This document shows positions 31,479 through 40,884 of a stretch of 64,000 nt of DNA, in pieces (position 1 is the stretch's first letter; each line of letters begins with the position of its first letter). Origin of the DNA: Idiomarina seosinensis (GTDB lineage Bacteria; Pseudomonadota; Gammaproteobacteria; Enterobacterales; Alteromonadaceae). The stretch covers positions 744,001 through 808,000 of the forward strand of contig NZ_PIQF01000001.1 of the NCBI RefSeq assembly GCF_003987275.1. Direction: 5' to 3'. Made by a program: the position numbers and the translations under genes. The notes below the pieces were generated by a model. It was not told the DNA's origin. It saw nothing but the letters and a program-made list of their open reading frames with translations, and searched no databases.

Positions 31479-32045
31479 TTAAAATAGCAGCACGTCTTTG
31501 GCTTGATTAAAAAAGCTATCGGTTTCTTTTTGCGGCTTTATGGGGGTTGGCACCGCTGGTGTTCCAATGTATAAAAAACCAACAATTTCATCTTCACTGC
31601 CACAGCCTAACTGCTCCCGCACATAGTCGTCCTCAGTCAACCAGCCAGTTCTCCAGATGGCTCCCAGGCCTTGCGCAAAACACGCTTGCTGCATTGCCAT
31701 TGTTGCGCAGGCAACAGAAGCCAACTGTTCATGACGGGGAACCTTTTCGTTATCGACGTAACGCAGACAACTGGCAATGATCATCGGCGCCCGAAACGGG
31801 ATCTGCCCGGCTTGCTCTATACGTTCATTGCCAAAGTCGTTTAATCGAGCTGCCTGTTGGTATACATCGGCTAATAACTGTCGATCGTTGCCCATAAACT
31901 CAATAAATCGATAAGGCGATAAATTCATATGATCGGGTACCCGAATTGCCGACCGCCGTATGACATCCAATTGTTCTACGGTTGGAGCCGGCTCAGTTAA
32001 TCTCGGCATTGAAGAACGTTTCGTCAATAATTCAATAGCGTCCAT
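31479..32045 (-). CDS. ydjA: YdjA-type nitroreductase family oxidoreductase
   Basis: A 188-residue FMN-binding nitroreductase-fold protein. The N-terminus MDAIELLTKRSS and RVPDHMNLSPYRFI match the small YdjA-type subgroup, which lacks the long insertion of classical NfsA/NfsB. The last part (GFLYIGTPAVPTP) is the usual C-terminal strand. Physiological substrate is unknown. It is monocistronic, between sppA (divergent) and asnS (convergent). Confidence 0.88.
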   Translation of the reverse strand: MDAIELLTKRSSMPRLTEPAPTVEQLDVIRRSAIRVPDHMNLSPYRFIEFMGNDRQLLADVYQQAARLNDFGNERIEQAGQIPFRAPMIIASCLRYVDNEKVPRHEQLASVACATMAMQQACFAQGLGAIWRTGWLTEDDYVREQLGCGSEDEIVGFLYIGTPAVPTPIKPQKETDSFFNQAKDVLLF

Positions 32046-32157
32046 GTTTCCCCTCTGGAAGATACAAATTTGTCACGCTTAGTTACATAATTACTATGGT
32101 TTCTTATTAATGGATTGTATAAGCTAACGCATAATATACGAGAAGAAGCGAGATTTT

Positions 32158-34023
32158 ATGCGGTTTGTAGGCACAATGTTCCGGTATTTATGGCGTTTTA
32201 TCAATGGTATTCGACTAATTCTACTGAATATTATCTTTTTTGTGCTGTTGATAGGCTTTATTGCTGTCTTACTGCAAGAAGAAGAGCCCGTAGAAATACC
32301 AGAAAATGGTCTGTTGGTACTTAATCCAACCGGCATATTGGTTGAAGAAGAAACTTATGTCGACCCTATCGACAAGTTTCTGAACGAAGCACTCGGCTCC
32401 GATGATCAAATTCCAGAAGTGCTGTTAAGTGATGTCGTGGATGCTATCGACAGAGCTAAGGCAGACGACCGAATCGGCGCTATCTATCTGGATTTATCCG
32501 GGCTTTATCCAAGCGGTATTAATAAGTTAAAAACCTTCGCTAAAGCTCTGGTCGACTTTCAAACGACCAACAAGCCTATTATCGCCGCAGCAGATGCCTA
32601 CTCGCAGCATCAGTACTATGTCGCTGCCCATGCTGACTCGGTGTACTTGAACCCACTTGGAGCCGTTGCTTTTGATGGTTTCGATTACGGTCAGTTGTAC
32701 TTTAAAGGGTTGCTCGAAAAACTAAAATTAAAGCCGCATGTGTTCAAAGTTGGTCAATATAAGTCTGCGGTTGAACCGTTTACTCGAGATAGCATGTCTG
32801 AACAAGCTCGCGAAGCTAATGCCTTTTTATACGACGAGCTGTGGCAAACCTTTAAGCGCGATGTACTTAACCAAAGAGACTTGACCCCTGCCCTTGCCAG
32901 CGGCGAGCTAGAACCTTATCTGGCGGCCTTTAATAAAGCTGAAGGAAATATGGCAGAAATGGCTTTGCAAGGTGGTCTCGTTGACGCACTCAAAACCCGC
33001 GCCGAAGTTCGTAATGAGCTTATTAACCTTGCCGGCTTTGACGAAGATAAAGACACTTACAGACATGTGGCTTTTGTTGATTATTTACGTGAACGCGATC
33101 AGTCCGGGCAAGTGGCACTGCCGACCAAAGAGATCAACCAAATATCGGTTGTTGTAGCGCGTGGACAAATTGTCAACGGTAGCCGCCAAGCCGGTATGAT
33201 TGGCGGTGATAGTACCGCAGAACTTATTCGCAAAGCGCGCGAAGACGAAAATACTAAAGCCATTGTACTCAGAATCGACAGCCCCGGTGGCAGTGGTTTT
33301 GCGTCAGAAATTATTCGTCAGGAAATTTTAGAAGCGAAAAAACAAAATATTCCGGTAATAGCATCAATGAGCACTGTGGCCGCTTCCGGGGGTTACTGGA
33401 TAGCAGCGGATGCCGATCAAATTTGGGCGGCACCCACTACAATTACCGGATCTATTGGTGTCTTCGGCTTGTTGATCACCGCTGAAGACAGCATGCAGGC
33501 AATTGGCATAAACAGTGAGTCATACAGCACAACAGAACTGCCTTCACTGAATGCTCTGGAAGGTATCACCGATGCGCAACGACAAATTTTGCAGCGTTCG
33601 ACTGAAAGCTTTTATGAGTACTTCCTGGAGGTAGTTAGCAATGCCCGTGGCATGACTAAAGAGCAAGTTAATGAAGTCGCTCAAGGTCGCATTTGGACCG
33701 GCACTCAAGCCCAACAACGCGGTCTGGTCGACTACCTTGGTGATTATAATGATGCCATTGAAGCGGCAGCAAAAGCTGCGGAAATTGAAGACTACCAAGT
33801 GGAAACCATTCAGCAGAGTTTGAATGCACGCCAACAATTTATTGCGGAAATGCTAGGCGATTCAGCGTTAGGTGGCGTGGCCAGTTGGGCTGGCAGTAAC
33901 AACCCTGAGCATTGGCTGATGAGCAGCTTTAATAATGTATTGCGCCAAACGCACTCGCTACAGAATTTTAACGATCCAAAAAATATATACTCGTACTGTG
34001 CACTCTGCCCTCAACCGCGATAA
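32158..34023 (+). CDS. sppA: Signal peptide peptidase SppA, 67 kDa type
   Basis: SppA (621 aa) degrades cleaved signal peptides in the inner membrane. It has an N-terminal helix (about 17-39) and two tandem S49 domains. The Ser/Lys pair is S410 (AASGGYW) and K202 (GQYKSAVEPF), as in E. coli. GSIGVFG and RIDSPGGSG are also seen. The C-terminal ~20 residues (after about 600) are divergent with CALC, probably just a variable tail. A possible -10 CATAAT lies about 25 nt before the ATG. Confidence 0.95.
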   Translation: MRFVGTMFRYLWRFINGIRLILLNIIFFVLLIGFIAVLLQEEEPVEIPENGLLVLNPTGILVEEETYVDPIDKFLNEALGSDDQIPEVLLSDVVDAIDRAKADDRIGAIYLDLSGLYPSGINKLKTFAKALVDFQTTNKPIIAAADAYSQHQYYVAAHADSVYLNPLGAVAFDGFDYGQLYFKGLLEKLKLKPHVFKVGQYKSAVEPFTRDSMSEQAREANAFLYDELWQTFKRDVLNQRDLTPALASGELEPYLAAFNKAEGNMAEMALQGGLVDALKTRAEVRNELINLAGFDEDKDTYRHVAFVDYLRERDQSGQVALPTKEINQISVVVARGQIVNGSRQAGMIGGDSTAELIRKAREDENTKAIVLRIDSPGGSGFASEIIRQEILEAKKQNIPVIASMSTVAASGGYWIAADADQIWAAPTTITGSIGVFGLLITAEDSMQAIGINSESYSTTELPSLNALEGITDAQRQILQRSTESFYEYFLEVVSNARGMTKEQVNEVAQGRIWTGTQAQQRGLVDYLGDYNDAIEAAAKAAEIEDYQVETIQQSLNARQQFIAEMLGDSALGGVASWAGSNNPEHWLMSSFNNVLRQTHSLQNFNDPKNIYSYCALCPQPR

Positions 34024-34062
34024 ACTAAGGCCAACAATAAACAGCGGTTAACGGCAATAATC

Positions 34063-35085
34063 ATGGCAACAGAACGTAAGCGTATATATGTCGCCTACAC
34101 GGGCGGTACTATTGGTATGCAAAAATCGGCTCAGGGTTATGTTCCTGTATCGGGGCACCTGAGTCGATGCGTTGAACAAATGCCGGAATTCTACCGAGAA
34201 GAAATGCCGGAATTTGTTATCAAAGAGTACTCACCACTCATGGACTCTTCTGATATGTCGCCTTCAGACTGGGTAACCATAGCAAGAGACATTGAGTCCC
34301 ATTACCACCAGTTCGATGGCTTTGTTATCCTGCATGGCACTGACACTATGGCCTATACCGCCTCAGCGCTGTCATTCATGTTACAGAACCTGGCTAAGCC
34401 AGTTATCGTAACCGGTTCGCAAATACCTTTGTCAGCCCTACGTAGCGATGGCCAGACCAATCTGTTAAACGCATTGTATATTGCTGCTAACTATCCCATA
34501 CACGAAGTGGGCTTGTTTTTTAATAACACCTTGTTTCGCGGTAACCGCTCGACCAAGGCAGATGCTAACGGTTTTAATGCGTTTTCCTCACCCAATTACC
34601 CGTCTCTGTTGGAAGCTGGAATTCAAATATCGGTCAATGCAGGAAAATTAAAAGAGGTCAAAAATAATAGCCTTAAAGTCATCGAAATGACGCCGCAACC
34701 AATCGGGGTAGTCATGCTTTACCCCGGGATTTCTGCGCAACTGGTGGATAATATGTTAAGGCAGCCGGTAAAGGCCATGGTTATTCAAAGCTACGGTGTT
34801 GGTAATGCACCTCAGGACAAAGAGTTGCTAGCAAGTTTTAAGCGTGGTATTGAGCAAGGCATAACCATTGTCAATTGCACTCAGTGTTTCCGTGGACGAG
34901 TTAATATGGAGGGCTACGCAACCGGAAACGCTCTAGCTGAGTTGGGTATTGTTTCAGGGTCTGATATGACGATTGAAGCCGCTTTAACTAAGCTACATTA
35001 TTTGCTTTCACAAAATTTAACGGCGGAGGTAATTGCCGAACGGGTTATCGATAACCTCCGCGGTGAGTTAACACTAGAAGCCTAA
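34063..35085 (+). CDS. ansA: Cytoplasmic L-asparaginase I
   Basis: AnsA (340 aa) hydrolyses asparagine to aspartate and ammonia. The catalytic threonine motif is AYTGGTIGM (T13/T16) and the second motif HGTDTMAYT follows near 88-96. No signal peptide is present, in keeping with the type I cytoplasmic enzyme. It lies 39 nt downstream of sppA, as in enterobacteria, and 36 nt before a sodium symporter gene, so the three may form one transcript that links peptide and amino acid use. Confidence 0.95.
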   Translation: MATERKRIYVAYTGGTIGMQKSAQGYVPVSGHLSRCVEQMPEFYREEMPEFVIKEYSPLMDSSDMSPSDWVTIARDIESHYHQFDGFVILHGTDTMAYTASALSFMLQNLAKPVIVTGSQIPLSALRSDGQTNLLNALYIAANYPIHEVGLFFNNTLFRGNRSTKADANGFNAFSSPNYPSLLEAGIQISVNAGKLKEVKNNSLKVIEMTPQPIGVVMLYPGISAQLVDNMLRQPVKAMVIQSYGVGNAPQDKELLASFKRGIEQGITIVNCTQCFRGRVNMEGYATGNALAELGIVSGSDMTIEAALTKLHYLLSQNLTAEVIAERVIDNLRGELTLEA

Positions 35086-35121
35086 CCGGCGACTACACAA
35101 CAATAATAATAAGACTATTAT

Positions 35122-36465
35122 ATGGATAAAAAATCTCCGGCTTTTGCAACACGACTTGGGTTTATTCTTGCCGCCGCAGGCTCAGCAGTTGGCGTCGGTA
35201 ATATTTGGGGTTTTCCCACACAGGCTGCCAGTAATGGCGGCGGCGCGTTTTTGCTGGTCTATCTAATTATGATTGCACTGCTGGCTTATCCAATGCTGGT
35301 CGCCGAAGTAACCATTGGACAGTTACGCCGGCAAAACCCCATAAAAGCTCTGCGCAACCTCTCTAGGCGATCCTATTGGCGTCGTTTTGGTGCTTTAAGC
35401 GGTATCGTCAGTCTTGTTGTTTTAAGTCTTATCCTTAGTTTTTATGCGATTGTTTCCGGCTGGTTGATCGCTTATATGCTGGCACCACTTATGCAGCTTC
35501 TCGGCCAGGTTCAAACTGCTGACTGGTTACTAACTTTTTCGACCGCGCGCAATTTGACGACTATGTTGTTTTTTATGTTGCTCACGGTTTATGTGGTTCG
35601 GTCGGGTGTTAATGATGGTATTGAGCGCTGGTCTCGCCGGCTAATGCCATTGTTGTTCGTATTGTTAATCGGTATGGCACTTTACATTTTGACCCTTGAT
35701 GGTGCTTTGCAGGGGTTGAAAATGTACTTAATCCCGGATTTTTCAGCGATTACTGAACCAACACTTATCATTCGTGCGATGGGACAAGCGTTCTTCTCCT
35801 TGTCACTAGGCGTTTGTGTAATGATGACCTACGGTGCCTATTTATCGGATAAAGAAAACATTCCGAAAACGGCAGCCTGGGTCGCTGGAATTGACACATC
35901 GGTAGCGTTTTTAGCGGGCTTACTAATTTTACCGGCAATGTTTGTCGCGCAAAATAATGGCGTGGCTATTTATGGCGCCGATGGCTCCTTATTATCTGCT
36001 GATACGTTAGTTTTTGCCGTACTTCCAGCCATGTTTGATACACTGGGAAGCGCTGGTCCTTTTGTTGCTATCGGCTTTTTCTTATTAATGGTTATAGCGG
36101 CAATTACATCGTCTATATCGATGCTAGAAGCACCGGTTAATGCGCTGCGTGAAGAAGCAAATTGCGAGCGTAATGTCGGCGTTTGGATTATTGCGTTTGT
36201 GGTAACAGCCCTGTCGTCCATTATTATTTATAATTTTGAAAGCTTGTTTTCGCTGGTGATTACGATAAGCACTGTTTACATGCAGCCAATAATGGCGCTG
36301 GTGTTTGGGCTAATGCTGACTTGGGTTTTACGGCAAAATCATCTATTAAAAGCACTGCAAAAAGGTTCGCCAAATATCCAGAACTCGTGGTTCTGGAAAA
36401 TTTGGCCCTGGTATGTGAAATTTGTTTGCCCAGTGTTGATCGTTTTAGTGATATGGCAGGGATAA
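35122..36465 (+). CDS. Neurotransmitter:sodium symporter (SNF) family transporter
   Basis: A 447-residue NSS-family protein with about 11 membrane helices. TM1 holds the sodium/substrate signature GSAVGVGNIWGFPTQAA, then NGGGAFLLVY. The extracellular-gate arginine normally in the NxxRFP motif (R30 of LeuT) is glycine here (G30). TM6 has the unwound SLSLGVCVMMTYGAY segment and TM8 the AAITSSISMLEAP sodium-site region. The transported substrate is probably an amino acid; it cannot be specified. A hairpin spans its stop codon. Confidence 0.92.
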   Translation: MDKKSPAFATRLGFILAAAGSAVGVGNIWGFPTQAASNGGGAFLLVYLIMIALLAYPMLVAEVTIGQLRRQNPIKALRNLSRRSYWRRFGALSGIVSLVVLSLILSFYAIVSGWLIAYMLAPLMQLLGQVQTADWLLTFSTARNLTTMLFFMLLTVYVVRSGVNDGIERWSRRLMPLLFVLLIGMALYILTLDGALQGLKMYLIPDFSAITEPTLIIRAMGQAFFSLSLGVCVMMTYGAYLSDKENIPKTAAWVAGIDTSVAFLAGLLILPAMFVAQNNGVAIYGADGSLLSADTLVFAVLPAMFDTLGSAGPFVAIGFFLLMVIAAITSSISMLEAPVNALREEANCERNVGVWIIAFVVTALSSIIIYNFESLFSLVITISTVYMQPIMALVFGLMLTWVLRQNHLLKALQKGSPNIQNSWFWKIWPWYVKFVCPVLIVLVIWQG

Positions 36466-36475
36466 ACCCTGCCAT
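36453..36475. terminator. Hairpin between the convergent symporter and prpD genes
   Basis: ATGGCAGGG (36453-36461) and CCCTGCCAT (36467-36475) form a perfect 9-bp stem with an ATAAA loop that contains the symporter stop. Flanking T tracts are short in both directions, so termination strength is uncertain. Confidence 0.55.
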
Positions 36476-37960
36476 TTAAATGACAAATAGGTTCATGAAC
36501 TCATGCACAGGCAGTTGCTTTAAACGTTCCGGAGCTTGATAAAGCGCCATGATTTTTCCAACTTGCTGTGCCGGGAAGCGAGTTTCGAGGTTGCGTTTGA
36601 ACTTCTGCTCAAGCACCTGAATACCCTCTTCGCGGCGACGTCTATGGCCAATCGGATATTCCACTTCGACTTTGTCAGTTTGGCTTCCGTCTTTAAAGAA
36701 CACTTGTACCGCATTAGCAATCGAGCGTTTGTCCGCCTGATGATATTCTTCACTGTAGCGGGGCTCTTCAGATATGACCATTTTCTCGCGTAACTGATCA
36801 ATTTCTGGATGATTGTGATGGAACTCATCTTCATAATGATCAGCCGTTAGCTCTCCCAACATTAAAGGAACTGCCACCATATACTGCAGACAATGGTCGC
36901 GGTCAGCGGGATTTGCCAGCTTACCTTCTTTGGAAATAATCCGAATTGCCGATTCATGAGTGGTTATTTCGACCCGTTCAATTTGCTCCAATTTACCTTT
37001 TACTTGCGGGTGTAACTCAACCGCCGCTTCACAGGCAGTTTGTGCGTGAAATTCCGCCGGAAATGACAGTTTAAACAAGATGTTTTCCATAACATAGCTG
37101 CCATAATCTCGTTCAAAACTAAATTGTCGCTGATCATCTGGCTTAATCTTTTGATCCTTATTCGTCTTACTGAATAGAACATCATAAAAACCCCATTGCG
37201 GAGCACTCAGTGCGCCTGGAATGCCCATTTCTCCGCGTATCGCAATATCAGCTAAACGAACGGCTCTAGAGGTTGCATCACCTGCAGCCCACGATTTACG
37301 AGAGCCGGCATTGGGTGCGTGCCTGTAGGTACGTAGGGATTGACCATCTACCCAGGCGTGCGATATAGCTGACATAATTTGCTCTCTGTTGCCACCCCAA
37401 AGCCACGTGGCAACTGCAGTAGACGCGACTTTTACCAGTACTACATGATCCAGCCCTACTCGATTAAAACTATTTTTAATCGCTAGATTACCCTGGATTT
37501 CATGGGCTTTAACCATTGCTTCCAATACAGTGTTCATCGTCAACGGTTCTAGCCCTTTCGCAACTCGTTGCTGTGAAATGTAATCGGTCAGCGCTAAAAT
37601 CGCGCCCAGATTATCAGACGGATGTCCCCACTCAGCAGCTAACCAGGTGTCATTAAAATCTAACCAGCGGACAATACAGCCTATATCCCAAGCCGCTTTT
37701 ACCGGATCCAGTATGCTCGAAGTACCAGGAACTCGTGACCCGTTCGGTACCGTGGTACCGGGCACTAACGAGCCAAGGTGTTTGGTACATTCAGGAAATC
37801 TCAGTGCTAATAACCCACAACCTATGGTATCAACTAGGCAATGTCTTGCGGTATCCCAAGCTTCTGCAGAATCAACGGTGTAATCCAATACATAATCGGC
37901 AATTGCTTGAATTTCCGGGTCATAATCGGGACGCTCGTTACGCTCAACCGTTGTACTCAT
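36476..37960 (-). CDS. prpD: 2-methylcitrate dehydratase, MmgE/PrpD family
   Basis: A 494-residue PrpD-type dehydratase, which converts 2-methylcitrate to 2-methylaconitate in propionate breakdown. The N-terminal [16 protein letters not shown], the [19 protein letters not shown] region and [22 protein letters not shown] are typical of the PrpD branch, and length is close to E. coli PrpD. AGGAGG is ideally placed before the ATG. prpB, prpC and prpR are not in the window, so it is separated from the usual operon. Confidence 0.9.
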   Translation of the reverse strand: MSTTVERNERPDYDPEIQAIADYVLDYTVDSAEAWDTARHCLVDTIGCGLLALRFPECTKHLGSLVPGTTVPNGSRVPGTSSILDPVKAAWDIGCIVRWLDFNDTWLAAEWGHPSDNLGAILALTDYISQQRVAKGLEPLTMNTVLEAMVKAHEIQGNLAIKNSFNRVGLDHVVLVKVASTAVATWLWGGNREQIMSAISHAWVDGQSLRTYRHAPNAGSRKSWAAGDATSRAVRLADIAIRGEMGIPGALSAPQWGFYDVLFSKTNKDQKIKPDDQRQFSFERDYGSYVMENILFKLSFPAEFHAQTACEAAVELHPQVKGKLEQIERVEITTHESAIRIISKEGKLANPADRDHCLQYMVAVPLMLGELTADHYEDEFHHNHPEIDQLREKMVISEEPRYSEEYHQADKRSIANAVQVFFKDGSQTDKVEVEYPIGHRRRREEGIQVLEQKFKRNLETRFPAQQVGKIMALYQAPERLKQLPVHEFMNLFVI

Positions 37961-38030
37961 AACTACCCTCCTGGTGGTGTTTTAATTACTCATAGCTACG
38001 CAATTACAGCTATTTTTGATCGGGAGAGAT
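37961..38030 (-). promoter_or_regulatory. prpD 5' region
   Basis: Seventy bases between the prpD ATG and the upstream terminator must contain its promoter. AGGAGG lies 8 nt before the ATG. I see no clear -35/-10 pair; AGCTGTAATTGCGTAGCT is a weak dyad at about 37992-38011. Confidence 0.4.
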
Positions 38031-38066
38031 AAAAAAAACCCGGAACCAATCCAGATTGTTCCGGGT
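38031..38066 (-). terminator. Strong intrinsic terminator downstream of tatD
   Basis: On the minus strand ACCCGGAAC pairs with GTTCCGGGT around an 11-nt loop and is followed by a run of T (A tract at 38031-38038 on the plus strand). It ends either the long fab-to-tatD transcript, about 165 nt past tatD, or a separate small RNA. Confidence 0.92.
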
Positions 38067-38113
38067 CTAGGGGAATGGCTCATGGGATGAGCCGTGCGCT
38101 AACTCGTTGTGTA
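38031..38113 (-). ncRNA. Candidate small RNA, or the processed 3' end of the tatD transcript
   Basis: Between tatD and prpD the minus strand shows A tracts resembling an UP element (38147-38175), a -10-like TAGACT (38125-38120) with a weak -35, then two hairpins: GGCTCA/TGAGCC (38093-38077) and the terminator at 38066-38031. A start near 38113 would give an RNA of about 83 nt with no open frame. No known RNA family is recognised, and the -35 is poor. Confidence 0.3.
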
Positions 38114-38229
38114 TTTTTTAGTCTAGCTAAGATTTGAAAAAATACTAAATTTTTTTCTCATTTTTTTAATTATTTGAGAGACGGGAAGTTTTTTGTCTCT
38201 ACAAAAGTTATGCACAGCTTATACGGCAG

Positions 38230-39021
38230 TTATGCAGCTGTTTTGAACAGCTTGTAAAAGTTGGCAGTCGTTATCCTAGCTACCTCTTCCAGGCTCACTC
38301 CTTTAACGTCAGCAACACATTTAGCAACATCCACGACATATGCCGGCTGATTTTGTTTGCCGCGGTTGGGCACCGGAGCCAGCCAGGGACTATCAGTTTC
38401 TATCAACAAGTGCTCAAGCGGCAACGCCTTAATCACCTCACGCAATTCTTTGGCGTTATTAAAAGAAGCAATGCCCGAAATTGAAATATAAAAACCCAGT
38501 TCGTCAATTGCCCGCTTTGCCATTTCCAATGACTCTGTAAAGCAATGCAATACCCCGCCCGCTTGCTCCGCACGACCTTCTTTCAGCAGCCCTAAGGTGT
38601 CGGATCTAGCGTCACGAGTATGAATAATCAGGGGCTTATTGATCTCTTGTGCCACTTCAATATGCGCTGAAAAATTATCCTGTTGCAGCCGCTTGGTTTC
38701 CGGCTGATAAAAATAATCCAGGCCCGTTTCACCAATAGCCACCACTTGCCGTTGTGCGGCGAGCTGTCTTAGCTTACTAGCGACATCTGCGACGGGTGTC
38801 TGGCTATCATTAACGTATAGTGGGTGCACACCACAGGACACCGATACATCGTTAAAGTCGGCAACGGCGGAGCGCATTGGTTCAAAGTCCTCGAGCGTGA
38901 CACAAACACACAGCATGTGCTGAACCTGCCGGGCCCGCGCATTTTCCACAATTTGTGGCAATTCTATGCCAATTTTTTTGGGATCAATCTTATCCAGATG
39001 ACAATGAGAATCGACAAACAT
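38230..39021 (-). CDS. TatD-family metal-dependent deoxyribonuclease (YcfH-like)
   Basis: A 263-residue TatD hydrolase. Metal ligands are seen in DSHCHLD (residues 4-10), GETGLDYFY, IHTRDA, HCFT and ETDSPWL. It follows holB and pilZ as in Pseudomonas and tmk-holB-ycfH in E. coli, so it is the YcfH branch rather than TatD proper. Role in DNA repair or RNA quality control is inferred from relatives. It is the last gene of the long minus-strand cluster. Confidence 0.93.
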   Translation of the reverse strand: MFVDSHCHLDKIDPKKIGIELPQIVENARARQVQHMLCVCVTLEDFEPMRSAVADFNDVSVSCGVHPLYVNDSQTPVADVASKLRQLAAQRQVVAIGETGLDYFYQPETKRLQQDNFSAHIEVAQEINKPLIIHTRDARSDTLGLLKEGRAEQAGGVLHCFTESLEMAKRAIDELGFYISISGIASFNNAKELREVIKALPLEHLLIETDSPWLAPVPNRGKQNQPAYVVDVAKCVADVKGVSLEEVARITTANFYKLFKTAA

Positions 39022-39042
39022 TCTAACTCCTAAGCCGGATTA

Positions 39043-39396
39043 TTAGGCGACAATTTTACTGAGTAGTCTACCATAGTGTTGCTGTTTATCGTCAGTCAGG
39101 CTCTTAATTCGCTGTTCGATATCGCACTGGTGTTCATCAATAAAACTAACCCCAAGCCAAGCTTCTTGAGGATTTCTTGTTGGGTTGACAACGCACTGAA
39201 CTTTAATCGATGTGAGTTGCACAAGACGTTGATCAGGAAGTGAAATGGACAATAATAAGCGACTATCTAATGCTGGTATTTCAGCTTCTCCTGTCCAGGG
39301 AATAACCAAAATCAGTTGTTCAAAACGGTTTAAAACACTTTCAGCAAGATCATTTGCGTCGCTAAAAACCAGTGTCTGGATTGCTTTCAAAGACAT
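39043..39396 (-). CDS. Divergent PilZ-domain-like protein
   Basis: A 117-residue protein located between holB and tatD, exactly where Pseudomonas pilZ sits. The strand pattern and the WLGVSF motif (about 80-85) fit a PilZ fold, but the c-di-GMP-binding RxxxR and D/NxSxxG motifs are not visible, as also in the type IV pilus protein PilZ. Function in pilus assembly is therefore possible but inferred from synteny. The start overlaps holB by 35 nt; no other ATG is available downstream in frame. Confidence 0.6.
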   Translation of the reverse strand: MSLKAIQTLVFSDANDLAESVLNRFEQLILVIPWTGEAEIPALDSRLLLSISLPDQRLVQLTSIKVQCVVNPTRNPQEAWLGVSFIDEHQCDIEQRIKSLTDDKQQHYGRLLSKIVA

Positions 39397-40243
39397 GAAT
39401 CGCCCATTGTTGCCAATAAAAACTTAACAATAACGACAAGTTTAGGCCTTTGGAATACTGATACTTCTGACGTAACTGTCGGCTATCCGCAACAGCTTGA
39501 TTGAGCATTTGCACAGACACTCTACGTTGCTGGTGCAATTGCCGATATTGTTCAGCGAGAGCGGGAAAATTATATGTTTGAGAAGCAATATGATGTTTTG
39601 ATTTTGCCACATCCAGCAACAGTTTCTCGCTAATATTTAACCACTCGAGACCTTCTTCTTTCTTTTTCATAACAGGAGGTAGTGCCTCACCCATTAGCGT
39701 ACGCAACAGGCTTGCTGCTTGTTCATCTTGCTCGGAGTTATTAGCTACGTCCGGTAAATTAAGGTTTATCCATTGCATGCGGCTGCGTAAAGTTGGCAGT
39801 AGATGCTCCGGTTGCTCAACAGCTAACAACCAGAACATTTCTTCCGGTGGCTCTTCCAATACTTTTAAGATTGCATTAGCCGCCTGTTCGGTTAATTTTT
39901 CTGCTGGTCTAATCACAACGACACGAGCGCCACCCTGGTTCGCTGTCTGGGTGAGTTTTTGTTGGATCTGTCGCATTTGATCAATACCAATACTACTGGC
40001 ATCAGTGCCGTCTACCGGCCAGTAATCCGGGTGGTTACCGGCTTTAAATAACAGGCAGGATTTACATTGACCACAGGCACTATTGGTCGGTTTTGAACAC
40101 AGTAAATAATTTGCCAGCGTCACCAAGAACTGTTCGCTGCCTCGGTCAGGTGCATGGCGCATGTAATAAGCGTGCGATAACCCCCGCTGCTTAGCGCTAT
40201 TTACCATACGCATCCAGGGTTCGCGCAACCAAGGGAAACTCAT
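39362..40243 (-). CDS. holB: DNA polymerase III delta-prime subunit
   Basis: A 293-residue clamp-loader subunit. The N-terminal AAA+ region lacks a working Walker A (RHAPDRGSEQ replaces it), as expected because delta-prime does not bind ATP. The zinc module CGQCKSC and the sensor 1 region LEEPPEEMFWLLA and LRSRMQ (SRC-like trunk, here SRM) are visible. Its ATG overlaps the tmk stop by one base (TAATG). Confidence 0.92.
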   Translation of the reverse strand: MSFPWLREPWMRMVNSAKQRGLSHAYYMRHAPDRGSEQFLVTLANYLLCSKPTNSACGQCKSCLLFKAGNHPDYWPVDGTDASSIGIDQMRQIQQKLTQTANQGGARVVVIRPAEKLTEQAANAILKVLEEPPEEMFWLLAVEQPEHLLPTLRSRMQWINLNLPDVANNSEQDEQAASLLRTLMGEALPPVMKKKEEGLEWLNISEKLLLDVAKSKHHIASQTYNFPALAEQYRQLHQQRRVSVQMLNQAVADSRQLRQKYQYSKGLNLSLLLSFYWQQWAIHVFESNPDTGF

Positions 40244-40860
40244 TAGAACAAGTTCTCCTCTATAGCCCGGAGGATATCCTGATGCACACTTTGCATTGGC
40301 TGAGACGCATCAATGACCACAATACTGGGGTCGCTGGCGGCTATTTCCAGGTATCGTTTCCGAGTTCGTTCAAAAAAGGCAACATCCTCCTGCTCAATCC
40401 GATCCAGCTCACCTCGACCTTTTGCCCGTTCTAACCCAACTCTCGCATCAATATCCAAATACAGTGTTAAGTCTGGATTAAAGGTTCCGAGGGTTATCTT
40501 TTTTAAGTCGGCTAAGGTTTGCTGCCCTAACTGTCGTCCGGCTCCCTGGTATGCCTGTGATGAGAGATCATGACGATCTCCAATCACCCAGCGACCTTTA
40601 GCCAAAGTTGGCTTAATAACGTTATCGACCAGCTGCACCCGGCTAGCATACATTAGCAGCAGTTCCGTTTGTGCACTTAAATGCTCGTCCCATTGTCGTT
40701 TTACCAAATCACGCAAAGCTTCTGCTAACGGCGTTCCGCCAGGCTCGCGAACCGTTTCGGCTCGTATCCCCTTGGCTTGCAGATGGCTTACCACGCTGGC
40801 AATGGCAGAGCTTTTGCCAGCCCCCTCAAGACCCTCAATAACAACAAATTTACCGTTCAT
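40243..40860 (-). CDS. tmk: Thymidylate kinase
   Basis: Tmk (205 aa) phosphorylates dTMP to dTDP. The P-loop GLEGAGKSS is at residues 9-17, the DR(H/Y) motif is [16 protein letters not shown], and the lid contains [12 protein letters not shown]. Located between mltG and holB as in most gamma-proteobacteria, with one-base coupling to holB. Confidence 0.96.
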   Translation of the reverse strand: MNGKFVVIEGLEGAGKSSAIASVVSHLQAKGIRAETVREPGGTPLAEALRDLVKRQWDEHLSAQTELLLMYASRVQLVDNVIKPTLAKGRWVIGDRHDLSSQAYQGAGRQLGQQTLADLKKITLGTFNPDLTLYLDIDARVGLERAKGRGELDRIEQEDVAFFERTRKRYLEIAASDPSIVVIDASQPMQSVHQDILRAIEENLF

Positions 40861-40884
40861 TCTGCTCCCTGAACTACTGATTAC

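Noticed and set aside
37745-37760. Perfect inverted repeat CGGTACC-GT-GGTACCG inside prpD
   Set aside because: It lies in a repeated Val-Pro-Gly-Thr coding stretch with no sign of regulation; likely a by-product of codon choice.
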